NCBI RefSeq assembly: GCF_932526225.1
Contig: NC_064045.1
Coordinates: 11,776,442 to 11,836,441 of the forward strand
Source: Nematostella vectensis
Taxonomy: Eukaryota > Cnidaria > Anthozoa > Actiniaria > Edwardsiidae
Direction: 5' to 3'
Length of the DNA stretch: 60,000 nucleotides
Positions within the stretch are counted from its first letter, which is position 1, and each line of letters begins with the position of its first letter. This document shows positions 1 to 13,331 of this stretch, one piece after another. Made by a program: the position numbers and the translations under genes. The notes below the pieces were generated by a model. That model was not told the origin of the DNA. It searched no databases and saw nothing but the letters and a program-made list of their open reading frames with translations.

Positions 1-3000
1 TATTACCCTTTTTCGAGGTCACCTCGACACTCAGATAGTCGTCACATTGCTCTTTTGGCACCACTGCAATCGTCTTGTCTCCGTTTAGAAGAATCCGTCT
101 TTCTCCTTTCGGATCTTCTGTCTTAAATAACACCTGTGGGTGAAGCTCAGGGCGTTTGACGATCACTCTCAGCTTGAAGACTCCTTCTGATACCAAGTAC
201 TCTTTGTCGTTGACATCGGTTATAAGTTTGAAGGTGATTAACTTTGTGTTCTTAAATTCAATGGCGACACACATTTCTGAAAAAAAAAATGATGATACTG
301 TCTGTGAGTGAAATTGATCCCGCTTCACTGAAGCTCAGTCCTACGCGCTTCCTCAAAGCACTGGTCACGGATTTAGCCAACCTGAGTTTTATCTAAGTTA
401 AACAATAACCAAGGTTTCGGATAAAATTACAATCTATCCTGGGCTCGAATCCAGGTCAGGGTTGTTAGCTTTGTTCAGATTTTCAATTTTTACGTATTTG
501 AACTTTTCCCGCTTCGCATCTACTGTAACAGTTTGGAACACAACTGATATTCTGCACACGCGGAAAGCGAATATAAACTTAGTCCAAATAAGCTTGCACT
601 AAAAGAATCTGTGTATATCGTAAGCCGTAGTGCTTCATGGGTATCAAATGAATAATCATAGCCGCAAATAAAAACAAACCCAGGCTTAATTCAGTTCTCA
701 CACTCAGTGTTACTTTACCTCTATTTGTTTCTATTCACATAATAGGGTGGCAAAATCGCGCGCTCGGGCTTTTAGCGGCAAAATAACAACCACAATAACC
801 AGCGCTTACAAAAAAAGGCAGAATTCTTTTCAGACCACAAAGCTCCAGTTAATCCAGCCAGTGGGCCACTGATACTATCCCATAGCCTGTGTTCAGACTA
901 GGCATGCAAAGATTCGTCACAATGACGTCTCTAGCCTTTGTGTGTGTTTAGCCATTTGAATCATGCATAGTGATCAGCAGGGTTGGGCTACCTGTGGTGT
1001 TATGTGAGAACATACCTTTAGCTTCAGTCGCTGCTTGTTTTAACTGATGACCGGGGATTTTGGGTCCTGTTACGTCAAGTACATCATAACAATTGGCCAT
1101 GTCATTTTGACCTACTGGTAATGGGAAAAAGTTGAACGAGCATCTGTCTTTAAACTTTTCAGACGTTTGAGCAAATGTGAGCTTGGTTTCAACCCACTTA
1201 TTCGTTTTTTTAGGCGTCTCACAGAGGAACCACATGTCGTGATCTTTGGTCATCAGGAGAAAAGAAAAGTAGTTCGCCACAATCTTTTGTGCCTTTAAGG
1301 TTGCTTGGCGTTCTACAAGAGAAAGAAACGGAAGAAATATTTTAAGAATCTCTTAATTGGTGAACAAAATAAATGAAGAAATTTTGAAATAGCCAACTAA
1401 ACACAAAGTAGCAAAGGCTGCCCAAATCATCCAATGAAAACTGGAATTTTCAAATACTTGTGATTTTGCAAGATGAAGAAGAACTGGCGGCTAAAAGATG
1501 AAGTTGAATAGAAGTATAAAATGAAATAACCGTCCTCAAATAAGAAATAGCAGGGCCTGTTGCTTAGGTTAAAATCTTATGTTAGGCTCTTATTCATGTA
1601 TGTTCACAATGCAATTTGATAGTATTTGATAGTTTTTAGTTTGACTTGTGTCACTGTGGCAATTTGCACGATTTGCACTAAGAAATCACGTGACTTTTTT
1701 GTGGCAAACCCGCGCGCGCTCCGGCTTTTGGCGGCAAAATTACAACAACAAGAAAGTTTCTATGTCAAAAGGGGCTTATTTACATTGACATTTTTTTTTC
1801 TTCGCTCTCTGGTGGCCGGCGCCGTTTCTGTGTTTATTTTTGGCTTGAATTTGCCATTAAAAAGTCAAGTGATTACTTGGGGCAAGTAAAAATGTCACAA
1901 CTTACTAAATCGATCGGTGCCATCATTCTTTTCCAAGTAGAACCTAAAATTCCTTTGTACTACGAAATATCCAGGGGTGCAAGATGATTCTAGCGACAAG
2001 ATTTCCTTAGATGGCTTTAGAGCGTGCCCCTCGCGGATGATGAAATATTGGCAGCCACTATCTACGATCATTTGACTCCCCTTGGACTTAAGACAGTGAT
2101 TGAGCGACGAGTCTGGTTGTTTCGCGGGTATATCCGTAGAATGGACCGTGTATTTGGCCCCGATAACAACTGAAATGCAATTTCAAAAAATAAATTTTAA
2201 ATGATTTTGATCAACAAACCAGCCAAGTTAGTCAGTTGGTCGGTCGGTCGCTCAAAATCCTGTCAGTCTATTATTCAATAGGTCAAATTCACCCTTTCGG
2301 CGATGAAGTCACGTGCGTTTTGCGGGGTCAAAATCCAACAAATCGTAAACAACCCGCGAAAGTTCGGACAGGTGCGTATGCTTCGCACGAACAAAATGGT
2401 GACAGCATTGTCTTATGGCACCTGTAGAAATGAATCTAGATTCCTGCAGTTATGAGAATACGGAGATTCATTCAAGTGTGGCAAGGATTTGCAGCTCGTA
2501 TTTTGTCGGCGAAAATAGCACCACCTTATACCTTCAGATGTCAGTCAATCAATCAAGGAAGGGTAATTTATTTATTTTTGGTTTACTTTAGTTCCCGACG
2601 GCTAACACTAGTGTCATTTTCATAGTTTGAACGGAATTTCAAGCGAAAGGCGTCTTTTAGCGTAGAGAGAATTTGCCCACAGAACAACAACGAAAACCGA
2701 CTTCATCGCCAGTCGGATAAATCTGAACAAGAACATAGAGCCTTAATAGATTAGAGGTAATCAGTGGCTGAAGACCTCATTCAAGGCTCATTCAAGTGCA
2801 GCAAAGACATTTTTTTGTCCACTCGAAAAACACATCATCAAGCAGCAACTCGTTTTCGGCGGGAAAAAAGAAAATCGTCGCGATCTTCAACCACCGACGA
2901 CCTGAAATCTAATAATGCCCAAGCCGCTGCATGTTTTTAACTAGTCTGGCAACGAGTTTTATCAGGGTTTTCGCTGCTGTTTTGTGAAGGTATATTTTCT

Positions 3001-6000
3001 CTGTCCTACGCTAAAAGACGCCTTTCGCTTTAAACTTCGTTTTTCAAACTATGAAAATAACACTATGTTTGCCTTCGGGGACTAATTAAACCAAAAATAA
3101 ATAACTTAACCTTCCTTTACTGACATCTTCAGATATAGGATCAGGATCATCTGCTGTGGGGCCATTTTCGCCGACAAAATGCAAGCTGCAAATATAAATA
3201 TCCTTGCCACACTTGAATGAATCTCCATGTTTGCTCCGCGTTAAATTTATTCTTTCTATCTTTTTGTTTTAATTTTTTCTCCTTACAAAATGAAAGAATA
3301 GTACAGGGCCCATTGCCATTTCTCTCCTATAACTGCGGGAATCTATTAGATTCATTTCTACAGGTGCTATGAGACAATGCTTTGTTGTCACCAATTTGTG
3401 CGTACGAAGCATACGCTTCGTCACTTGTCCGAGCTTTCGCGGGTTGTTTACGATTTCTTGGGCTTTTACCCCGCAAAACGCACGTGAATTTCCAGCGCCG
3501 AAAGGGTTAAGTGTCTGTCGATCAGTTAGCTAGGACTAGGTAAGTTAGCTGGGTCTATGTCAGTTAGCTGGGTCTAGGTAAGTTAGCTATGGGTCTAGGT
3601 CAGTTAGCCGGATCTAGGTCAGTTTGCCGGATCTAGGTAAGTTAGCTGGGTCTAGGTCAGTTAGCCGCGTCTAGGTCAGTTAGCTGGGTCTAGTCAGTCA
3701 GCTAAGTCTAGGTCAGCTAGCTAGGTCTAGGTCAGTTAGCTGGGTCTAGGTCAGTTAGCTGGGTCTAGGTAAGTTAGCTAGGTCTAGGTAAGTTAGTCAG
3801 GTCTAGGTAAGTTAACTAGGTCTAGGTCAGTTAACTAGGTCTACATAAGTTAACTAGGTCTAGGTCAGTTAGCTAGGTCTAGGTCAGTTAGCTAGGTCTA
3901 GGTCAGTTAGCTAGGTCTAGGTCAGTTAGCTAAGTCTAGGTCAGTTAGCTGGGTCTAGGTCAGTTAGCTGGGTCTAGGTAAGTTAGCTAGGTCTAGGTAA
4001 GTTAGCTAGGTCTAGGTAAGTTAACTTGGTCTAGGTCAGTTAACTAGGTCTACATAAGTTAACTAGGTCTAGGTCAGTTAGCTAGGTCTAGGTCAGTTAG
4101 CTAGGTCTAGGTCAGTTAGCTAGGTCTAGGTCAGTTAGCTAAGTCTAGGTCAGTTAGCTGGGTCTAGGTCAGCTAGCTAGGTCTAGGTCAGTTAGCTGGG
4201 TCTAGGTCAGTTAGCTGGGTCTAGGTCAGCTAGCTAGGTCTAGGTGAGTTAGCTGGGTCTAGGTAAGTCAGCTAGGTCTAGGTCAGTTAGCTGGGTCTAG
4301 GTAAGTCAGCTAGGTCTAGGTCAGTTAGCTGGGTCTAGGTAAGTCAGCTAGGTCTAGGTCAGTTAGCTAAGTCTAGGTCATTTAGCTAGCTCTAGGTAAG
4401 TTAATAGGTCAGTAAAACACCATGCAATCATTGCTAACATCGGCTAGCATTGATGGCAGGTATCGCTCGACTGTCCGCAAGACAAAGAAAATATTAGCGA
4501 CTACTTCGAGCACTACCTAACATGGTGTAGAGACATCAGATATGGTGTACAGACAGCTACGGAGCAATGCGACTGTTCTCGCCAGCAATGGTGCTGTTTG
4601 CACGGACCTTAATTCATATATTTTAAGTAAAATTCATTCATAAGATTCATAATGGCAAAACCAATATGGTCTCCGTACTTTTTTTCGCCATGCCAAGATG
4701 ATGCACAAATTTCCTGGCCATCTCATCAGGGTCTTCACCAGCTTTAGGTTGGTACACGAAATCTTTCACTTGGGAAACTGCCTCGTTTTCATTGCCCTCC
4801 ATTCCTGCGTACAACATCCCTTCTTTGACAGTTCCATCCGGAAGAATGGCTTTGAAAATCGTCTTACCGCCGGAAGCGCCAGATTGAGAAGAACCACTGG
4901 ACGATCCACTTGTGAAAATACCTCCACCGGAAGTTACCGTCGATGTACCAGTGCTTCCGGAGCTTCCTGTACTAGTGCTTGTTCCCCCTCCTCCTCCTCT
5001 TGCAGCTCCTGTAGATCCGTCAGTGGTACCGACCCCTCCCCCACCACCTGCTGAAGCCCCAGCACTACTTGCGCTCCCAGTTGTTGCACCAACCATGGCA
5101 CCCGATGAAGATGCTGCCGTGCTGCCACCGGCTGCTGTCGTTAGCCCCCCGGTAGATGTTCCAGAAGAAGTTCCCCCGACGGTTTGGGGACCGCCTTAAA
5201 AATATTCAGGCAAAATTTAGACAAATGTAATTGAGCATATTAAGTGGCCATCTTGGAAAATGATTAATATGCAAATAAGGGGGCGGAGTGATCCCTTTTA
5301 TAATGCAAGTTGGTTTTTTAAACTTGTCCTATCATATAAAGAAAGCGCATTAACATCACTCACGCACTCACCCACCCACCCACTCACTATCTCAACCTGC
5401 TCAATCGCTCACTCACTCACGCACGCACTCACTCACCAACTCACGCGCTCACGCAATCACTCACCCACCCACCCACCCACTCACTATCTCAACCACCCAC
5501 CTGCTCAATCGCTCACTCACTCACGCACGCACTCGCTCGGTCACTCACTCATCCACTTACGCACGCACTCACGCGCTCATCAAGCACTCACTCACGCAAT
5601 CACACACACACCCACTTACTCACTCAACCACTTACTCACTCAACCACCCACTCAACCCCCCACTCACGCACTCGCTCGCTCGCTCACTCGATCACTCACT
5701 CACTCACTCACTCACTCACTCACTCACTCACTCATTCACTAGCTCACTCATCCACTCACAATAACTCACTTACCCACTCCCTATAAATAAATAAATCAAT
5801 TACTCACACACTCATCCACCCACCCACCCACTCACTATCTCAACCTGCTTAATCGCTCACTCACTCACGCACGCACTCACTCACCAACTCACGCGCTCAC
5901 GCAATCACTCACCCACCCACCCACCCACTCACTATCTCAACCACCCACCTGCTCAATCGCTCACTCACTCAGGTGCTCACGCAATCACTCACTCACTTAC

Positions 6001-9000
6001 CCACTCGCTCGGTCACTCACTCATCCACTTACGCACGCACTCACGCGCTCATCAAGCACTCACTCACGCAATCACACACACACCCACTTACTCACTCAAC
6101 CACTTACTCACTCAACCACCCACTCAACCCCCCACTCACGCACTCGCTCGCTCGCTCACTCACTCACTCACTCACTCACTCACTCACTCACTAGCTCACT
6201 CACTAGCTCACTCATCCACTCACAATAACTCACTTACCCACTCCCTATAAATAAATAAATAAATAAATCAATTACTCACACACTCATCCACCCACCCATC
6301 CACTCAACCATTCACTCACTCTCTTTTTTCATTTATTAACACTTACTCTGCGATGCCACCGTTTGTGTAGATGTCACTCCATTCTTATTCAAATGAATAT
6401 TGATCACGTGACCAGGTCCTGTGTACGCTTTTAGAGCAAGGCTGATAGCTTTATTCATTACTATCCTTGCTGCTTTCGCGGCTGCCTCGGCCCCAGCCTT
6501 CGCTCCTCCTTCTGCTCCTGCTGCTGCTCCGGCTGCGGCTCCAGCACGAGCCCCTGAATGAGAAGCTGCTGACTCCCCAGCATGAGCCCCCGCTCTCGCT
6601 CCTGCTCGGGCCGCTATCTTCATTAGGTGCAACTGTGATGTGTGGCTATATGCTTTCAGGGAATGAAGGTAGTAGAGATGAGTAAACAAAACTGGAATTA
6701 GGAGAAACAGACAGACTGGGAAAAAAGAGCAACCCAGGTTGAATTTTATGATTAACGCCTCCAGACAGAGGGACAGACGGACGTACGAACAGAAAAACTC
6801 TCAGCTCAAGGATGAATTTTTTTTTACATTTCAGACCCAGGGACAGAGAGAAGGAGGGGCAGGACGGATAGAAGGACAGATGGACAGAAGGACAGAGGGA
6901 TAGAAGGACAGAGGGACAGAAGGACAGAGGGACAGAAGGACAGAGGGACAAAAAGACAGAGGGACACAAGGAAAGAGGGACAAAAGGACAGAGGAACAAA
7001 AAGACAGAGGGACAGAAGGACAGAGGGACAAAAAGACAGAGGGACAGAAGGACAGATGATGGACAAAAAGACACAGGGACAGAAGGACAGAGGGACAAAA
7101 GGACAGAGGGACAGAAGGACAGAGGGACAAAAGGACAGAGGGACAAAAATACAGTGGGACAAAACGACAGAGTGACAAAAGGACAGAGGGACAAAAGGAC
7201 AGAGAGACAAAAGGACAGAGGGACAGAAGGACAGAGGGACAAAAGGACAGAGGGACAAAAAGACAGAAACAAAAGGACAGAGGGACAAAAAGACAGAGGT
7301 ACAGAAGGACAAAAAGACAGAAGGACAAAAAGACAGAGGGACAAAAAGACAGAGGGACAGAAGGACAGAGGGACAAAAGGACAGAGGGAAAGAAGGACAG
7401 AGGGACAGTGGGACAAAAAGACAGAGGGTCTGCGGGAAAGACACACAAGCCAGATAGACATACCTGATGATGATGATGATAAGTATGTTGTCCATAAAAA
7501 CTGGGAGGGGATGGGTGCGTAGAATTTGCCATCAGGGGTCTTTACAGCCACCACTAAATGGTCATCACTAAAGTATTCTTTCATTAATATCTCCATGTAG
7601 TAATACTTTCCTTCAGTAAGCTGTGCCGGCCAAGACCGTTGTTCCGAGTACCTTTTAGCATGTAGAAAAGTTAGTGGTTAGATACATAGAACAGTGGCAG
7701 TGAGGGGGGGGATAGGGGGGCTGTTGTGACGCCACCCCCTCCCCTCCTGTGATAGTAATGACATGCTATAACAAGAAAGTCGCTATGCTTTGTACTGCGG
7801 GAGGGTAAGTTATAAGTAATGGAGGTTTCAGGTTTCAAAGGATATCAATAAAACCAATAAAAGTTTGTCCTTTGAAACACGAGCAACACGAAAACCCTGC
7901 TGAGTTTCTTCTAACTTACTTACTTTTCAAATTCATTAGGATCTGAACGTCTTAAACCAGATATACTTGCAATCATACTTTTGTGTTCAGGCATCTCATC
8001 TGTGCTCAAGTACAATTCTCCCTGATTGTTAGCGGCTAAATGATAGAAATTTTGGTGTGTCAGTACGAAGTTGTTAGAGTATACAAACTGTTTTAAGTAA
8101 AGTTACCTCAAGAATCCATGTGCTGTAGCCTGCGGTGCTTTAGGATGAGGTAAGATCATAGTTTTTAATAGCGTAGGCAAGATTTGATCAGAAGGGGTGA
8201 TGATGAGGGCGCAGTCATAGGTATCAAATTGAAAAATGAAATCACATTACGATCATACAATAAGAAATGATCAACTTATCGGCGGGGCGGTTGAGACAGC
8301 TCGGGGCATTAAATATAGGGTATTTCAGGGCGGTCTTTTGGGTAGTTATGGGTATTCGCAGGGGCTCATATGTAGGGGTAATCATCTGTATTATAAGTGT
8401 CACGGCGTTTCCCAGGATCAGGCTATTTTTAGAAGCTCGCGCACGAACGGGCCAATCAGCTACGTTGACGTTGTCCGGTGCGCGCGAGGGACGTGAGGTT
8501 GTACGCGCAAATTTCAGTGAGGAAGAATATTTTTTTATCCATCATTGTAATTTAGAATTCAAAGTCGTAGGTAGGGTTGGATTTATATTAAAGAAGAGAG
8601 CAACAAAAGTCAAAGTACCGAAGAGAGAACATAGCTTTTTGGTCTCTTTTTTGAGACTGCGCGTGCAGTTGAGCTCAGCCAAAACGTCAACACAAAGGTC
8701 GAATCTGATTGGCTCATACGCACGTCTAAAAATAGCCTGATCCTAGGAAACGCCGTGACACCGTGACACCTATATAGTACCAGAATGTGGGGAAGTTGAT
8801 TGCCCCTACTTATGAGCCCCTGATATTCGGTAGTTATTTTATTCGGGCGCTCGGGCCAGTATATCGGTTATACGGGTGTTATACTTGGATTGTTTTCTCA
8901 AGGGGGCCTAACGGTTTACAGTTCACGCAGGCTCAGTTCATCAAGCAAATGATACACAAGTTGCCCCGGAATAACTGGAATATAGGAAACTTTTTCTTAC

Positions 9001-10598
9001 CATGGCATACCGGAAAAACTGGGATCTTATTCCTTATTACGGAATTTCCGATTAAATGGTAAACAACCGATCCCCAAGCCTGATTTTGCAAAATCTATCG
9101 CAGCTATTCAAGAGATTCCCACACAGGTTATACCATTCGTTCGTCTTACTCAGATCAAAATCAGTTTATTGAGTGACTTACAGATATAGAATACGTGGGG
9201 CCCACTCTGTTGCGGTACAAAGTAGGTTCTGATCCGGGTCCCGAAATTTTCGCCCCAGTTTGCCGGTTGCGTAAAGGCAGATGCGTAACCGCGCCATGTA
9301 GGAAGGTTGGGGTAGCGTGGGTCCTTTAGTAGATTCTCAATTTCATATGAATCAACTCCTTCCCACTTCTCTATATAAACCCCGTGCTGGCGTGTTACTC
9401 CTGTGGCGTATAGAAAGACGAAATGAAAAAGTCCATTGTCACTATTAACGCAGTAATAGGTATGAAGATGAGAAATAAAATTCGCGCACCCATACGATAT
9501 ATCCAAGCTAGTCGCAGGCGTTATGATTGGTTTTCCTGTGGTAAGTTATCGAAATTGTCACGTCACAGGAACCCTCAACCCGAACGGTCTTTACGTCATG
9601 TAATACACCATAGTACTTCATGTAGGTTTAGGGTAAGGGAGTTTGTGCATGACGTACTAACCTCTAGTCCCAGATCCCACGTCTTCTCGCGGTCTTCTGC
9701 GAGCACACAGGAAACCCGACAAAAACACCTAGGACTTGCTATATCCTCATTAACCCCTTAACTTTTGTATAGAAAAACAACCCCCCGGAATTCCCAGATT
9801 TCCCCTGCGGGGACTGTGGTAAATAATGGCTGTCGTTTTTCTAATTGGTCTAAAAGAGCCTGGGGCGAGCGCGCGGGACACCTGTGATTCTCTAAAACGT
9901 TAGGGACTAGGCTCCATAAAATGCTGCCAGCGACAGTGCTGAAAAACGTGACTAGTTCTAGTACTGCGCGGTTAAACCAGCCTTTTTGTTTTGAAATTGG
10001 CGATGTTTTACAGGCAAACTGTAACATTTTGACAAATGCTAAGAAAACTAGACAAAACAAGGCTATAATTTTCTTTATGACTCCCTCATTATCAAACAAA
10101 TCTGTCATCTTTTGTACAGTATAGTTTTAATGCTGTACAGTGAGTCGACAGAAGTCAGCCTTTCGTACCTTTACTCGAACGATTCAACACTGCAATTTTG
10201 TTTGTTTTCGCAAGAACACGTGCATGCGCATACGTTATTCAGCACTGTCGCTGCCAGGAAAATCGTAGTAAACACAAATTCCTGCAAGTCTACGTGGACA
10301 TTCTCGAATTACAAAGTTCTAAGGTGATACAAAAGCGAAAAAATTATTGAAGCCGACTCCCAAATATGGTATGTGATGCCTAATAAGGAAATGACCGAGC
10401 GAGCTAGAAAAACTACGGTTTTTAAAACAAGATTAATTGATTTTTAAATGGAATCAAACAGAAAAAAAACTTACCAGGAGCGAACAGTTGGGGAATGCCT
10501 TCAACTGTTGCTATGGCGACGGTGGAAATGAAAATAGACACGAGGAGAATATCGTATTTGTTCCCTTGAAAAGCGGCCATATGTCTACGTAGCGTCAT
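1..10598 (-). CDS. Secreted PA14-AbfB gene, copy 1 (last few codons outside window)
   Basis: Same nine-exon structure. Exons are 10598-10475, 9400-9182, 8035-7924, 7651-7464, 6652-6347, 5194-4679, 2169-1906, 1312-1016 and 276-1. The last exon is cut by the window after a Gly-Asn, about four codons before the stop seen in copy 2. I see no frameshift or nonsense codon inside the exons, so this copy appears potentially functional. Differences from copy 2 are scattered substitutions in the Gly/Ser exon and near the AbfB exon. The TAA near 949 lies downstream of the exon 8 donor and is intronic. Confidence 0.82.
2291..3507. repeat. 1.2 kb foldback element in AbfB-side intron (copy 1)
   Basis: A left arm (~2291-2690) and right arm (~3000-3507) are imperfect reverse complements around a ~310 bp spacer. 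The ends are ACCCTTTCGGCG and CGCCGAAAGGGT. No ORF of note. I do not see a clear target duplication. Confidence 0.8.
3519..4413. repeat. 19-bp minisatellite (copy 1)
   Basis: About 45 head-to-tail units of GTTAGCTAGGTCTAGGTCA with mostly A/G and T/C variants, directly abutting the foldback. Intronic. Higher-order blocks of several units are themselves repeated. Confidence 0.95.
5345..6330. repeat. (ACTC)n tract with ~430 bp internal duplication (copy 1)
   Basis: An ACTC/ACCC tetranucleotide-rich tract between the Gly/Ser and Ala/Gly exons. A larger block (~5380-5800) is repeated at ~5825-6270. ORFs read here (THSLTHSLTH) are repeat artefacts. Confidence 0.93.
6850..7440. repeat. 16-bp minisatellite in the PA14 intron (copy 1)
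   Basis: Units of ACAGAGGGACAAAAGG and close variants. Purine-rich on the plus strand. Because 16 is not a multiple of 3 and the unit lacks stops, all frames stay open for hundreds of codons on both strands. It lies between PA14 exon 4 and the Ala/Gly exon and is intronic. Confidence 0.95.
8397..8761. mobile_element. 365 bp inverted-repeat element in PA14 intron (copy 1)
   Basis: Termini GTGTCACGGCG and CGCCGTGACAC, with imperfect inverted repeats of ~60-70 bp on each side and no transposase. It has the form of a non-autonomous DNA transposon. The counterpart in copy 2 is 37889-38253. Confidence 0.65.
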
Positions 10599-10696
10599 CT
10601 TTTAAAGATGTATACTTCTCCCATTAGAGACTCACAGCGGCTCTAAAAACCTGACCTGACAGAAAAATTAGAATAATCTTTCAACATGGAATTATT

Positions 10697-10711
10697 CTTT
10701 GATCTTTGATC
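10697..10711 (-). promoter_or_regulatory. Paired ATCAAAG motifs upstream of PA14 gene copy 1
   Basis: About 100 bp upstream of the start codon the minus strand reads GATCAAAGATCAAAG, two adjacent matches to the WWCAAAG core bound by TCF/LEF factors. The same pair exists upstream of copy 2 (~40189-40203). Only a motif match; no expression evidence. Confidence 0.2.
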
Positions 10712-10783
10712 AGACATTTAAAAGCAGTTTGTCTTCTTTGCATTCGTCTATGCACAGGCAGCTCCAGCTAACTAGATGTCTTC

Positions 10784-10986
10784 ATTTAGTATATACATTT
10801 AAAAATAATTTTATTGCCTTAATTCTTTAAAAAAATGAAACTCTTACCGTGTCCCTAAGGGGTTGAGTCCCAGCGGAAATCGCTGAGATTTGACAGAAAG
10901 TTATTTGCGACAACAAAAAGAAACGGTAAGAGTGATTTTATTAAGAATTTAGGCAATAAAATATATTTTAAATGTACATACTAAAT
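10784..10986. mobile_element. ~200 bp foldback upstream of PA14 gene (copy 1)
   Basis: ATTTAGTATATACATTT ... AAATGTACATACTAAAT. Two ~60 bp AT-rich arms flank a ~75 bp centre. Non-coding; the copy 2 counterpart is 40276-40478. Confidence 0.6.
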
Positions 10987-11127
10987 TAAGACAGTCATAT
11001 GAGAAAAAGAAGCTAACAGAGTAAAAACCTTCGTGTAAGAACCTAGTGATTTAAGAACCTATAGGCAGAAATTTTGGATTATTCCATGAAAAATGAAACA
11101 AATTTGGGGCTTTGAAATGTAAATTTG

Positions 11128-11348
11128 CTAAACACTTTGCTCTCCCATAAAGATAAGATTACAGTTTTAACATACATATACAGTAGGGTATCTCTATAGA
11201 AAAATGGCTAAACACTTCGCTCTCCCATAAAGATTACTGTTTTAACATACATATAGAGTAGGGTATCTCTATAGCAAAATGGCTAAACACTTTGCTCTTC
11301 CATAAAGATAAGATTACTGTTTTAACATCTCTATAGCAAAATGGCTAT
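11128..11348. repeat. Three direct repeats of ~77 bp (copy 1)
   Basis: GCTAAACACTTTGCTCTCCC-type units start at 11128, 11208 and 11282. The rest of the 10.6-12.8 kb stretch is AT-rich with no gene I can support. Copy 2 counterpart: 40620-40840. Confidence 0.7.
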
Positions 11349-12755
11349 ATACCCAGTCACACTTAATTATGAATCCTACTCTTGATTAAGCAACAAAAAA
11401 TAAGAACCTAATAAGAAACCTATTTTGCCTTAATTGTTAGTAACTCGTACCTCAAAATATAAGAACCCGTTTTGCCAGACTTGAGAAAATTTCTAACAAG
11501 CGGGTTTTTATCACAGAGGTCTATTACTTCGAAGGTCTAATCTTCGAATTTTAGTAAATCTGATGATTCGTGGAAAAATGAATTAAAAATGAGAAAAACT
11601 ATCCGTGTAAAACTTAAACTCCTGCACTGCCCCTAACATCGAAGGGGAGGAGAAATCTTACAAAACGAAATACAAATAACTTTTAAGAATTACGAATAAA
11701 CAAAACAGAAATAATAGGATTAATTTTAAATGGCGAACTTTACAATTGAGGTCACATGACACTTATTTTGATCAAGAGATTGTTCTATAGACATCAACAA
11801 CAATTACAAATCAACAGGAATTTGATAGACTAATCTTCAGGGAAGATTATTTACAATGCAAGTCACTTGACACTACTCTTCATTAAGTGAACTTTTTGCA
11901 CCATAAAATGTGGGCCAGCACTGACCTTCTAAAAAATCGTCTTCCCTTCCAATTCATTTGAAGTTTTTTTTCACATCTTTCTTCCATGAAAGTTTTTGTC
12001 TAAGTTGTATGTTACCTGCTGTAAAGGATTTCCACTCTGGTAATTTTTACCGTCGCTGCCCTTTGTGTCACTGACATTCTACCCGTTGGGATTTGATCAT
12101 GCCAAGTAAATGTATTGTCTAAGGTGTAGATGGTGGAAGCATTGTTCTCTATTTGTTGGATTTCAGGGGGGTAACAATGGGGTCAACCAGTCTCACAAAC
12201 TGGATATTACTCCAGGTTTTAGGCTTCTATGTTCATTTAAATTAGGTTATTTGCAGTTTGGAGTTATTTTGGCGGTTTCATGCGCCTTGCCTTGATTTAT
12301 TTGATTTCTTTTTTTTTTTATTCTTCAAACCGCTTTTAAAAATACAAACATAGATAAAACGATATACAGTCTATCAACAAAATGAGAAAAACTCAACACA
12401 CACGTACAAGTTAATCGATTTTGCAGATTACAGTCTAACAGAGAGTAACTGTACAGTCTTACAGAAACTGTTACAATATTATTATTGTGTAAAAGTTGAT
12501 ACGATACCTCGATTTTACGATATATTTTCTTTCTTCCGAGGCATATCGTTAAATCCAGGTTCCACTCACTGTATCAAGAGAGCAAAAATATATATGCTTT
12601 CCTGTTTCAATAGATATGAAGAGAGGTGGTCCAAAAGGACAATACTGCAACCTTAAAAAAGAAAATATTACACCCTTAAGAAAGAAATTATTACATCCTT
12701 TAAAAATACTCTGGATACCCATGGAACCTATGAGGAAATATGAACTTTATAGAGA

Positions 12756-12857
12756 CCAATCACAATGGGGCAATTGTAGTGTAGTAACCAATCAGTTTGC
12801 ATGAACTATAGGCTGACCAATCACAATGGGGGATTTCTAGCGTAACCAATTAGCTTT
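12756..12857. repeat. Two CCAAT-containing direct repeats (copy 1 only)
   Basis: GACCAATCACAATGGGG occurs twice about 70 bp apart, each followed by a second AACCAAT. This lies in the 440 bp that copy 2 lacks, immediately upstream of the 28S fragment. Confidence 0.4.
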
Positions 12858-13298
12858 CACCCTGAAATCAGCTTGCCTGGAGATAGGGTGTAATGCTCGG
12901 TAAAGCACCACACTTCTTGTGGTGTCCGGTGCGCTCTCGACGGCCCTTAAAAATTCGGGGAAGACATTGATTTTCGTGTCCGGTCGTACTCATAACCGCA
13001 GCAGGTCTCCAAGGTGAGCAGCCTCTGGTTGATAGAACAATGTAGGTAAGGGAAGTCGGCAAAATAGATCCGTAACTTCGGGAAGAGGATTGGCTCTAAG
13101 GGTTGGGTCTGTCGGGCTAAGACTTGAAGCCAGTGGACCCGGCCCGGACTGGCCGAGGCCCACCCGGGTCGAAGCTGGACCCGGGAAGGGGCTGTTGGTG
13201 GATTGGCCCACCTATGGTCGCGAGGCCAATTCGGCAGGCAATGAACAACCAACTTAGAACTGGCAGTGACTAGGGGAATCCGACTGTTTAATTAAAAC
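12858..13298 (+). pseudogene. 28S rRNA fragment (copy 1)
   Basis: About 440 bp matches the conserved 28S rRNA core. It runs from CACCCTGAAATC, the GGTAAAGCACC segment and CGTACTCATAACCGCA through AGGTAAGGGAAGTCGGCAAA to AATCCGACTGTTTAATTAAA. Several universally conserved positions are changed, the rest of the rRNA is absent and it ends abruptly at TTAATTAAAAC, so it is a pseudogene fragment. It abuts the hammerhead-containing repeat unit without a gap. The origin may be template switching or transduction by a retroelement (inference). Confidence 0.88.
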
Positions 13299-13331
13299 TG
13301 CAGGGCGACTTCGACTCGAACGAAGTTACAG

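Noticed and set aside
410-460. tRNA-like T-arm (CTGGGCTCGAATCCAGG)
   Set aside because: The loop is one base too long and no acceptor or anticodon arms can be found nearby.
948-952. Copy-1-specific stop codon after MHDSNG, apparently truncating the host gene
   Set aside because: It lies downstream of a strong donor (AAAG|GTATGT) that gives the correct phase into the last exon, so the stop is intronic.
5260-6194. ORFs of SLTHSLTH repeats (also 34336-34845)
   Set aside because: Product of the (ACTC)n tract inside an intron.
6646-7596. Long overlapping ORFs on both strands rich in CPSVPLSF or RTEGQKD repeats (also 35410-37088)
   Set aside because: They are translations of the 16-bp intronic minisatellite, open in all frames because the unit has no stops; only the part at 7464-7651 is real PA14 exon.
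8236-8740. 86- and 157-codon plus-strand ORFs (also 37728-38232)
   Set aside because: They overlap the 365 bp inverted-repeat element inside an intron of the minus-strand gene.
9758-10108. 116-codon minus-strand ORF with hydrophobic start
   Set aside because: Lies in intron 1 of the PA14 gene. The signal-peptide exon at 10475-10598 splices in phase to the PA14 exon, and this ORF has no matching donor.
12110-12295. 61-codon plus-strand ORF (also 41602-41787)
   Set aside because: AT-rich DNA, no domain or coding bias, and no splice context.
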